A stretch of 6,628 nt of DNA from Porticoccus sp. (GCA_002685455.1 NYXF01000010.1:3250-9877); one strand, 5' to 3'. Positions 1 to 6,471 are shown, numbered from the stretch's first letter. Notes: generated by a model from the sequence alone, not told the origin. Numbers and translations: made by a program.

Positions 1-138
1 ATTTTCTTTATAGTTGCTTGGAGATTAGCTCATTTTGGGATTCTACCCCTCAATACACTAATTTATTTTCTAACAATAATTGTTTTTATTATCGTAGTTT
101 CGTCAGGCATTAAAATTTTTGATAAAATATATTCATAA
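1..138 (+). CDS. C-terminal end of a membrane protein (5' truncated)
   Basis: The frame is open from the first base to a TAA at 136-138 and gives 45 residues. It contains a short polar start with the motif AWRLAHFGILPLN, followed by one strongly hydrophobic stretch of about 22 residues (IYFLTIIVFIIVVSS) and a short basic tail ending KIFDKIYS. This looks like the last membrane helix of a polytopic inner-membrane protein. In a polysaccharide cluster the candidates are an acyltransferase-3 (OafA-like) sugar O-acylase or a flippase; the tail resembles the acylase type slightly more, but this is a weak impression. The following polymerase starts inside it, with a 20-base overlap, so the two genes are probably co-transcribed and translationally coupled. 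The window cuts off everything needed to assign a function. Confidence 0.6.
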   Translation: MFFIVAWRLAHFGILPLNTLIYFLTIIVFIIVVSSGIKIFDKIYS

Positions 139-1489
139 AAATTACATTGGTTTATTTACTATATTTCCAATAATAATTTATCTATATTACTTCGATCAAA
201 GTTTTCAGATATTATCAATAATTATAGACTTAAGGACTTCTATATTTTTAATATTTTTAATATTATTCATTGAGAAAAATAAAAAAAGATACTGGTCTTT
301 TTTAAAAAATATTTTTTTTTTCTTAATTTTTATATACATACAAAGCTATTTAATAGTTATTGAAAAAAATTTTGAATTTTCTATAGGACACTATTTAAAA
401 GTAATAATAATTATTTTATTTTTATCAATTTTAATTTGTTATTCAAATTTGATATATACTAGAATTTATAAAATAATTTATCTATTCATAATAACCTTTC
501 CTGTAGTATATTTATGTTCAAGATTATATTGTTTTTTCTTAGTTAGTGAAAATTTTAGTATTATAAACTACATTGATTTTGTTAATTTAAAATTTGGCGA
601 ATTAAGAGTTCTTTTAATAAATTCTGAAAAATATAATAACGCACCTATATTATTTAAAGAACAATCTCATTTTAATATGGTTGCCACTTTTACAATATTT
701 TTTTTATTGAAATTATTTCAAAAGATTAAATTTAATATCTTTTTATATTTATCATCAGTATTTTATCTTTGGATTATTTATATTAACTTTTCATCTACAT
801 TATTATTCGGATATTCAGTCTCATTTTTATTATTGATAATGAGTGACTTAAAAAATATAAAAAAATATTTATTATTCTATATTATGGCCTCTTTAATTTT
901 TATTAGTTTTCATCTTAAAGTAGATCCTAAAATTGAGAACAATATAAGAGATTTAGATGTTATTTTAAATGATATTGATAAATCAGCCATTACACTAGAA
1001 AATAAGCAAAAAGAAAAAGAGCGTCTTCCAAAAATTGAAAATAGAAGTGAATATCTTTCATTAGAAATAAAAAATCTTTCTAGTGAGGTATATTTGTTTA
1101 ATTTTAAAATATCTATTATAGCTTTAAGAAATAAAATTACTGGGTATGGTATAAACACTTTTCCAAAAGTTCATGAAAAGTATAATAAATTTGTACCAAA
1201 TAAACTTAAGGGATCTAATTGGTTAAATAAGAATAATGGAAGTAATATAATGATTAAATCAATTGCAGAATTTGGGGTTATTTCTCTTTTGATTGGATTT
1301 TTATTTATATATCTTATTTTTTTTGGAAAAATATCACATCAAAAAAAAATAATTATCATTTCTGGTCTTATCACAATAGTAACGATTAGGGGTGCGGGTT
1401 ATGTGAGTGGTGGGTTTTTACTATTTTTTGCAATATTTATAAAAGAATTTTTAAAAAAATTTAAATATAATTATCTAAAATTGATTTAA
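119..1489 (+). CDS. wzy: Wzy-like O-antigen/polysaccharide polymerase
   Basis: This is a polytopic membrane protein of 456 residues, within the usual range for Wzy polymerases, which join lipid-linked repeat units on the periplasmic side of the inner membrane. Hydrophobic segments cluster at about 10-50, 62-81, 93-140, 185-241, 250-265, 384-403 and 410-440. A large polar loop lies between about 266 and 383, and its end carries the O-antigen polymerase/ligase-like pattern GYGINTF (342-348) followed by NNGSNIMIKSIAEFGVISLL (from 372). Other polar motifs are KEQSHFN (180-186) and SST (225-227). Residues 270-325 of the loop are unusually charged and helix-like. Sequence conservation in Wzy is low, so the call rests on topology, loop position and neighbours; an O-antigen ligase-type protein is the alternative. 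No ATG occurs in frame before residue 187, so TTG at 119 is the best start. The 3' end overlaps the convergent GT4 gene by 29 bases. It looks even more AT-rich than its neighbours. Confidence 0.8.
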   Translation: MIKYIHKNYIGLFTIFPIIIYLYYFDQSFQILSIIIDLRTSIFLIFLILFIEKNKKRYWSFLKNIFFFLIFIYIQSYLIVIEKNFEFSIGHYLKVIIIILFLSILICYSNLIYTRIYKIIYLFIITFPVVYLCSRLYCFFLVSENFSIINYIDFVNLKFGELRVLLINSEKYNNAPILFKEQSHFNMVATFTIFFLLKLFQKIKFNIFLYLSSVFYLWIIYINFSSTLLFGYSVSFLLLIMSDLKNIKKYLLFYIMASLIFISFHLKVDPKIENNIRDLDVILNDIDKSAITLENKQKEKERLPKIENRSEYLSLEIKNLSSEVYLFNFKISIIALRNKITGYGINTFPKVHEKYNKFVPNKLKGSNWLNKNNGSNIMIKSIAEFGVISLLIGFLFIYLIFFGKISHQKKIIIISGLITIVTIRGAGYVSGGFLLFFAIFIKEFLKKFKYNYLKLI

Positions 1490-2643
1490 ACTTTCTAACA
1501 TTATTTTTAAATTCAAAGTACTCGAAATATAGCTTCTTACAATTATTAGATATCAAAATTCTATCAGAGTATTTAAGTGATATGAAGGTATTAAATTTTT
1601 TTAAAAGTTCATCATAGTTAGCTGAAGAGCTAGTAAGACCTAAATTTTTATTTTTTATCAAATTATTAGTAATACCGTCTGAAACAGAAAAAATTGGTAA
1701 GCTTTTTGAGAGATAATATGAAAATTTTCCAGGAATTGTTTTTGATAAAGATACACCACTAGAGAGACTAATAAATAATCCATCAATATTTTTGATAAAA
1801 TAATCTAATTCTTTTTTATCTATTTGCTTTTTTATTATAAATTTATTTTCGAGATTATTATTATGAATAAAGTTTTTTAATTTTTCTTTTTCAGAGCCCT
1901 CTCCAATTATATAAAAAATAAACTTACTTTTTGATTTACGAATTATTTTTAATACCTCTAAAAGATTTTGTGACTCACCAATATTACCAGTATATGCAAT
2001 TTTAAATACGTCTATTTCTTTTGCTATTTCAACAAATTCATTTTTTTTAGAAATAGAGGGGTTAAAATGGGTAAGAATTTTTTTTATTTGATATTTTTTT
2101 TTTTAGATAGACTTCAGCATCATAGTTTTGAGCTAAAATTAGATCTGAATTTTTATATATTAAATTTGATAAATTAAAGAGAATATTTTTAATAAACTTG
2201 TTTTTAATATACTTATGGTCAATTAGAATTTCTGGCCATAAGTCTTGTACCCATATAATTATTTTTTTTTTAAAAATTTTTTTTAAGATTATTGCAGGTA
2301 TTGCTTGATAAATAGGGCTAGTAGCAAAAATAAGTATCAAATTTGATTTTAATTTTTTTCTATCTTTTAATATTTTTACAGATAAGTTAAAAATAAATGT
2401 AAAGTAATTTAAAAAAATATTAATTACTTTTTTATTCTTGGGTAATACTGACTTTACTCTAATTATATCAGAAATATACTCTTTACTTTTATAATCTAAA
2501 CCTTTAGAGATATCATAGTTGTAATACGGAAAACTAGTATAGATTCTTATTTTAACGTCATGAATATCTTGAAGCTCTTTAACTATATAGTTAATAAAAA
2601 ACTCTTCAGGATAAAAATGTTTTGAAATCAATATTAGTTTCAA
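1461..2643 (-). pseudogene. GT4 glycosyltransferase (WbuB-like), split by a one-base frameshift
   Basis: Two frames on the minus strand together encode one GT4 (GT-B fold) glycosyltransferase, which would transfer a sugar to a lipid-linked acceptor at the inner face of the membrane. The first frame (2643-2062, 193 residues) holds the N-terminal domain: KLILISKHFYPEE (2-14), YTSFPYY (35-41) and WVQDLWPE (131-138), as in WbuB/WcaI-type enzymes. It then meets a stop. From about 2099 down to 1461 a second frame is open and continues the family in order: IAYTGNIGESQNL, FYIIGEGSEKEKL, then TIPGKFSYYLS and PIFSVSDG. I translated this join and found no stop. Removing one base from the A-tract at 2078-2085 (or 2094-2104) gives 393 residues, a normal family length. 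As sequenced, no product has both domains. The start is TTG; no ATG is available anywhere in the N-terminal half. The 3' end overlaps wzy on the opposite strand. Confidence 0.88.
2078..2104 (-). other. Homopolymer tracts (A8 and A11 on coding strand) at the GT4 frameshift
   Basis: On the coding strand an A11 run (2104-2094) and an A8 run (2085-2078) are separated by eight bases. The reading frame of the GT4 gene changes here by one extra base. If the extra A is in the A8 run, the joined protein reads KKKISNKKILTHFNP, which fits the usual Gly/Ile-x-x-x-Lys-Ile linker pattern of GT4 enzymes. If it is in the A11 run the join reads KKKYQIKKILTHFNP, which fits less well. The sequence alone cannot tell a sequencing or assembly error from a real slippery tract. 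Confidence 0.8.
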
Positions 2644-2693
2644 GATAAAGTTATTATATATAATAATATTAATTTATTAAAGTTGGTTTATTT
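2644..2693. promoter_or_regulatory. Divergent intergenic region, putative back-to-back promoters
   Basis: Only 50 bases separate the TTG starts of the leftward GT4 gene and the rightward decarboxylase gene, so any promoters for both must lie here or inside the opposite gene. TATAAT occurs on the plus strand at 2659-2664 and on the minus strand at 2658-2653. The plus-strand copy would leave a leader of about 20 bases; the minus-strand copy would leave almost none, so a different -10 (for example TATTAT at 2668-2663) is possible for GT4. No good -35 element or Shine-Dalgarno sequence is visible for either gene. In DNA this AT-rich, -10 matches occur by chance, so the call is tentative. Confidence 0.4.
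2651..2666. repeat. Perfect 16-base palindrome TTATTATATATAATAA
   Basis: The 16 bases are identical to their own reverse complement and lie near the left side of the 50-base divergent intergenic region. Each half contains one of the two TATAAT hexamers. It may be a shared promoter core or a regulator site, or a by-product of base composition, since it contains only A and T. Confidence 0.6.
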
Positions 2694-3695
2694 TTGAAAA
2701 ATATTTTTATTTTAGGTTGTAACGGTTTTATTGGTTCAAATCTTGTTAAAGCTTTGATAGATAAAAAATTTTACGTTACGGGAATTGATATCACCTCAAC
2801 TAATCTGTTAAAAAGTTTAGATAATAATTATTTTTCTTTTAAAAGAGGTGATGTATTTAAAAATATGAAATGGATTGAAAATCAAATTAAAAAGTCTGAT
2901 ATAGTTTTGCCTTTAGTTGCTATAGCTACTCCAAATGTTTATGTAAAAGATCCTCTAAGAATATTTAATTTGGACTTTGAGTCAAACTTAGAGATAATTA
3001 AGCTAGTATATAAATGGAATAAAAGGCTAATTTTTCCGTCTACTAGTGAAGTTTATGGAATAACAAAATCTAAATTTTTTAATGAAGAACAAACACAACT
3101 TACTGTTGGTCCCATAAATAAGTCAAGGTGGATATATTCATGTTGTAAACAATTATTAGATAGAGTTATTTTTGCTTATGGCGAAAAAGGAATGAATTTT
3201 AATATTTTTAGACCTTTCAATTGGATAGGGCCAAAATTAGATAATTTGGATAAAGCTCAATTAGGAAATGGCAGAGTTATGTCAATTTTTATTAATAATC
3301 TGATAAACAATAAAGACATTGTTTTAGTTGATGGTGGATTACAGAAAAGGGCATTTACTTATATAGATGATGGGATAGACGCGCTGTATAAAATAATTTC
3401 TCATCGCAAAATTAGTAATATAAATGGTCATATTTTTAATATCGGTAATCCTAATAACATTTCTTCAATTAAAAATCTCTCAAAGATAATGTTAAAATAT
3501 TATAATTTTAAAACAAAAAATTCTTTTAAAGGAAGGATTATAATTAAAAATCAGAAGTCTTTTTATGGAAAGGGATATGAAGATATTGAACATAGAGCCC
3601 CTGATGTTTCAAAAATTAAAAAATATCTCAAGTGGGAGCCTAAATATAATTTAGATTATTCAATAAGAAAAACTATAGACTATTACATTAAATAA
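2694..3695 (+). CDS. ArnA C-terminal-domain-like UDP-glucuronate decarboxylase (stand-alone SDR)
   Basis: This 333-residue extended short-chain dehydrogenase/epimerase matches the decarboxylase half of E. coli ArnA along its whole length. Visible motifs are the NAD-binding GCNGFIG (8-14) with D32 after strand 2, DIVLPLVAIATP (69-80), FPSTSEVYG (114-122) with S118/E119, YSCCK (Y148, K152), FRPFNWIGPKLDNL (172-185), QKRAFTYIDDGIDALY (217-232) and YGKGYEDIEHRAP (291-303), where R301 corresponds to the arginine needed for decarboxylation in ArnA. The family oxidises UDP-glucuronate at C4 and releases CO2, giving UDP-4-keto-pentose; some stand-alone homologues reduce this to UDP-xylose. The formyltransferase half of ArnA is absent, and no ArnB aminotransferase is seen nearby, so the sugar probably feeds a polysaccharide rather than lipid A aminoarabinose (inference). 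The start is TTG: an in-frame stop lies at 2670 and the first ATG is residue 58, beyond the Rossmann motif. The end overlaps the convergent GT2 gene by 8 bases. Confidence 0.9.
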   Translation: MKNIFILGCNGFIGSNLVKALIDKKFYVTGIDITSTNLLKSLDNNYFSFKRGDVFKNMKWIENQIKKSDIVLPLVAIATPNVYVKDPLRIFNLDFESNLEIIKLVYKWNKRLIFPSTSEVYGITKSKFFNEEQTQLTVGPINKSRWIYSCCKQLLDRVIFAYGEKGMNFNIFRPFNWIGPKLDNLDKAQLGNGRVMSIFINNLINNKDIVLVDGGLQKRAFTYIDDGIDALYKIISHRKISNINGHIFNIGNPNNISSIKNLSKIMLKYYNFKTKNSFKGRIIIKNQKSFYGKGYEDIEHRAPDVSKIKKYLKWEPKYNLDYSIRKTIDYYIK

Positions 3696-4479
3696 TTGCA
3701 CCTAAGGTTTTTTTTATGATTTGTTTTAATTTTAAGTAATATCCTTTCATTTGATTATGATTGATTTTATGTATATTTAATCCCTTAGATACATAAAACC
3801 TGTATGCTTCATTCATTTCATTTAATCTTTTTTCATTTTTCGAAATAGCAACATCCATTTGTCCAAGCTTTAAAGACATTTCTAAATTCCCTCCCCAAAA
3901 ATCTTTATTATTTTTTGGATGAGGAGGCACAAATGTATCCAAGTTTAAATATTTTTTTAGGGAATATGATAAATTCATATCTTCTCCTACAAATTTAGAT
4001 TGTTCAGTTTCTGGCATTTCTAACCAAAAGTATGGCAGCCAATCTCTTTTAAAAAACCAGTTATGTCCAACTATATCTACCCTTTCAATTTGATTGCATG
4101 GTCCATAAATTCCTTTCTCTTCAACAACTATGTAGTCTTTCTTTGAAAAGAAATTAACACCTCTTGCACCATATATTCCTTCCTTAGAATTCATTGAGTC
4201 AATACAATTTTCAAACCATCTTTTACCAGGTATAGTATCATCATCAATTAAGCATATGTATTGGGAACTTGCATTTAATGCTAGTGAAAATCTACCCCAT
4301 ACACCAAGATTTTTACTACTAAAAATTTCTAGATCAATTTCATTGTTATCAATTAATTTTGTTGAATTATTCCATAAAAATATTTCCTTAGGCTTTATAG
4401 TCTGATTTTTTAATGAATTAATTTGTTCAATCAAGTAATCAGTTCTTTTATATGAATTAAGTATAACCGATATTGTCAT
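3688..4479 (-). CDS. GT2 family glycosyltransferase
   Basis: This 263-residue protein has a GT-A fold. It opens with ISVILNSYKRTDYLIEQINS, the usual first strand and helix of family 2 enzymes, followed by the second-strand segment EIFLWNN (32-38). The metal and nucleotide-binding motif is ICLIDDDTIPG (D79-D81), and a later acidic motif GEDMNLSY (165-172) is in the position of the catalytic base. There are no obvious membrane segments, so it should act as a cytoplasmic or peripheral enzyme adding one sugar to a growing repeat unit; donor and acceptor cannot be read from the sequence. The His/Pro-rich PPHPKNNKDFWGGN (185-198) is a feature I do not recognise. The ATG overlaps the TGA of the epimerase gene in an ATGA (4479-4476), so translation is probably coupled. 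The 3' end overlaps the convergent decarboxylase gene by 8 bases. Confidence 0.88.
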   Translation of the reverse strand: MTISVILNSYKRTDYLIEQINSLKNQTIKPKEIFLWNNSTKLIDNNEIDLEIFSSKNLGVWGRFSLALNASSQYICLIDDDTIPGKRWFENCIDSMNSKEGIYGARGVNFFSKKDYIVVEEKGIYGPCNQIERVDIVGHNWFFKRDWLPYFWLEMPETEQSKFVGEDMNLSYSLKKYLNLDTFVPPHPKNNKDFWGGNLEMSLKLGQMDVAISKNEKRLNEMNEAYRFYVSKGLNIHKINHNQMKGYYLKLKQIIKKTLGAII

Positions 4480-5496
4480 AATAATTTTTTTAATATTTTA
4501 CTAATTCTAGAACCTGAGCAGCCATCACCATATGGACATGTTTTTGAAATTTTATAATTTTTTAACACTTTATTAAATGTTACTCCAATTTTTTTATAGT
4601 TGTCACACATAATTAAATGTCCACTTTTAATTCCCTCAGGTCTTTCAGTAACATCTCTACAGACAATTACTTTTTTATTAAAAAAAGAAGCTTCTTCCTG
4701 TATCCCTCCACTATCAGTTATAACTAATTTACATTGATATAAGATATCAAGTAATTCACTATGATTAAGATGTTTAATCTTCTTTAAATGTGAAAACTTT
4801 GATGAAATCTTTTTTATTAATGGATTTGGATGTATGGGAAAAATAAATTCTAATGATTTATTCTTTGAGGCCAATTCGTCTAAACGACACAACCATTGAT
4901 CTAATTCTTCAAGTTTTTCCCTTCTATGAAGAGTAATAAGTATTTTATTTCCATAAAAGCATTTTTTTTTATATGACAAAAGATTATCAAGTGAGGTGTT
5001 TCCTGTGATAAAAATATTTTTTTTTATATTTTCTTTAAATAGATTTTTTTTTGATAAATTAGTTGGAGCAAAATGAATTTTAGCTAAATTTGATATTAAT
5101 TTTCTATTTGCCTCTTCAGGATATGGCGAGAATAAATCAAAAGATCTAAGCCCTGCCTCAAGGTGAATAATATCCGTTTTATTATTAAATGCACAAATAG
5201 CTGATGATAATGCTGCTGTAGTATCACCTTGTACTAAAACGTATCTGTAATTATTTAAATTAGGAAAATTTTTTAAAGTATTTATTATTATATCATTGAG
5301 TCTATTATTTTTTTTTTAATTCAGGTATTTTTACAAAGTAATCATATATAAAATGTTCTTTAATATTTTTATGTTGATGTAAATATGCTAAGCTAAATTT
5401 AGATTTATCTAAATTATTGATTAAAGGTTTTATTTTTAAATATTCTGGTCTTGTTCCAAAACAAATTAAAATTTTATTTTTTGTAAATTTCTTCAA
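4476..5496 (-). pseudogene. wecB: UDP-GlcNAc 2-epimerase (non-hydrolysing), split by a one-base frameshift
   Basis: Two frames together encode a WecB/MnaA epimerase, which converts UDP-GlcNAc to UDP-ManNAc in the cytoplasm. The first frame (5496-5305, 63 residues) has ILICFGTRPEYLKIKPLI and stops after PELKKK. From 5309 down to 4476 the other frame is open without stops (I translated it) and supplies LVQGDTTAALSSAI, HLEAGLRS, YPEEANR, FITGNTSLDN, LITLHRREK, ITDSGGIQEEA, ERPEGIKSG and YGDGCSGSRI. Removing one A from the A10 run (5317-5308) gives 339 residues. In that joined numbering D91, E113, E127 and H190 match the known catalytic D95, E117, E131 and H213 of E. coli WecB; spacing is identical up to E127, then about 19 residues shorter. 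The start is TTG after an in-frame TAA; AAGGA at 5515-5511 is 14 bases upstream, rather far. As sequenced the product would be inactive. Confidence 0.9.
5308..5317 (-). other. A10 homopolymer at the wecB frameshift
   Basis: On the coding strand the run of ten A follows the codons for PEL and is immediately followed by TAATAG, so the first frame ends at once. With nine A the reading becomes ELKKNNRLNDIII and continues through the rest of the epimerase. The switch therefore lies in this tract or within a few codons of it, with one base too many for a continuous gene. The same direction of shift is seen in the GT4 gene. Confidence 0.85.
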
Positions 5497-5550
5497 TGGG
5501 CTATTTTAAATCCTTAATTAATTAAAGTTTTATATTAATTAAAATTAGAA
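5497..5550 (-). promoter_or_regulatory. Gap between GT-D gene and wecB; weak ribosome site and possible internal promoter
   Basis: This is the only gap in the leftward gene run. It contains AAGGA on the minus strand (5515-5511), the best Shine-Dalgarno-like match seen for any gene here, 14 bases before the TTG of wecB. A TATAAA on the minus strand at 5534-5529 could be a -10 element, but no convincing -35 is seen. The downstream pair wecB-GT2 could thus have its own promoter, or simply be read through from the GT-D gene. Confidence 0.3.
5514..5542. repeat. Inverted repeat, 9-base AT-only arms with 11-base spacer
   Basis: The arms TTAATTAAT (5514-5522) and ATTAATTAA (5534-5542) are exact reverse complements. 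They lie in the gap upstream of wecB, next to its ribosome-site-like AAGGA. The hairpin would contain only A-U pairs and be weak, and there is no following U-run on the transcribed (minus) strand, so it does not look like a terminator. It may be a protein-binding site or chance in AT-rich DNA. Confidence 0.45.
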
Positions 5551-6471
5551 TCAAAAATAACATTTTTTATTCAAATGAATATAGGGTTTTTCTTTAAACC
5601 AATATTCTTTTAAATATCCTCGTGAGTATTTCCACCCCTCCAATCCAAGGTAGGGATTAAGGGAAGAGCCAATATCAATATAAGTATTATCTTCATATTT
5701 CCTAAATAACTTATGAATAAGCAAATTACTTAAACTAGATGCAGCAAAAAGAAATAGATGGTCTTTTATTTTATTTTTATGTATGTATTCATCAATTTCA
5801 TTTAATAAATCGTAATCATTTATCAAACAATTCGGACCGATAGTAAAATGTTTAACTATCTCAAATGGTAAATCTTTCAAATTTGCATATTTTGATACAA
5901 TAAAAATTACTTTCTTTTTTTTGAATATATCAACAAATTCTTCGATAAAAGAACTGTAGTTGCCATTCATTAATAGGTTACTATAAGTACATTGGGAATC
6001 AATTGCATCATAACTCTTAACTAAATTAGTGTAGTATCTTCCATTACAACAAGTGCAAGGAACACCTTTAAAATAATTTTTTTTTTTAAAAATTAATGAT
6101 TCTATTAATTTTTCTCTGTAAAACTGGTGCAAATTGGGATCAAAAAATTTTGTCTCTTCTTTAGAGTAATTTGTAATACCTATTAGTTTGTTTTCTAACT
6201 TTGCATAATTATTTGAGATTTCAAGTTTTTGATTATCAATAATAAATAATTCTCCATCAGAAAATCTTAAAAAACCAAAATTCTCATTTTTTATAAGCAA
6301 ATTTTTTAATTCATTAAAATTATCAGTAAATGATTTTTTTCTTTTCTTTGATAAAAAAAAATAACTTATGTCATTAATAATAGAAAAATAAAGTTTTTTT
6401 ATGATTTTTAAGTATGAAACTATATTTCTAAATAAATTAATTAAAATCAAATATTTTTTTTGTTTGCTCAT
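5551..6471 (-). CDS. GT-D-fold (DUF1792-like) glycosyltransferase
   Basis: The 306-residue protein carries FGFLRFSDGELFII (65-78), which matches the R-F-x-D-G-E signature of the GT-D/DUF1792 glycosyltransferases, where the D-x-E pair (here D72, E74) binds the metal and UDP-sugar. The C-terminal YIDIGSSLNPYLG (264-276) resembles the conserved late strand of that family, and KKVIFIVSKYANL (186-198) and KDHLFLFAASSLSNLL (236-251) look like Rossmann-type strands. Residues 1-40 are basic and hydrophobic in alternation, suggesting peripheral membrane attachment rather than a signal peptide. The family is known to extend bacterial surface glycans; the sugar and acceptor here are unknown. A cysteine cluster GVPCTCCNGRYY (C139, C141, C142) is noticeable. 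An A11 tract (6087-6077) lies in frame. The ATG at 6471 lies inside the upstream gene (35-base overlap), with no clear ribosome site, suggesting coupling. It is followed by a 54-base gap before wecB. The family call is by motif only. Confidence 0.72.
   Translation of the reverse strand: MSKQKKYLILINLFRNIVSYLKIIKKLYFSIINDISYFFLSKKRKKSFTDNFNELKNLLIKNENFGFLRFSDGELFIIDNQKLEISNNYAKLENKLIGITNYSKEETKFFDPNLHQFYREKLIESLIFKKKNYFKGVPCTCCNGRYYTNLVKSYDAIDSQCTYSNLLMNGNYSSFIEEFVDIFKKKKVIFIVSKYANLKDLPFEIVKHFTIGPNCLINDYDLLNEIDEYIHKNKIKDHLFLFAASSLSNLLIHKLFRKYEDNTYIDIGSSLNPYLGLEGWKYSRGYLKEYWFKEKPYIHLNKKCYF

Noticed and set aside
910..1158. Minus-strand open frame of 82 codons inside wzy
   Set aside because: It lies wholly within the polymerase, shows no recognisable motif, and its composition is that of the antisense of the charged loop.
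1461..1661. Separate 66-residue gene on the minus strand
   Set aside because: It is just the in-frame tail of the GT4 enzyme after an internal TTG; the same frame is open and family-like back to about 2099.
2694..3695. UDP-glucose 4-epimerase (GalE) or dTDP-glucose dehydratase
   Set aside because: The generic SDR motifs fit, but DIVLPLVAIATP, RPFNWIGPKLDNL and YGKGYEDIEHR are specific to the ArnA decarboxylase group.
3700..3715. ACCTAAGGT followed by T8 as a terminator at the convergent ends
   Set aside because: The ACCT/AGGT stem would have a one-base loop, so it cannot fold as a hairpin, and the bases are coding for the end of GT2.
4476..4979. Independent 167-residue short epimerase
   Set aside because: The frame continues upstream of the internal TTG to 5309 with LVQGDTT, HLEAGLR and PEEANR, so this is the second half of one wecB gene.
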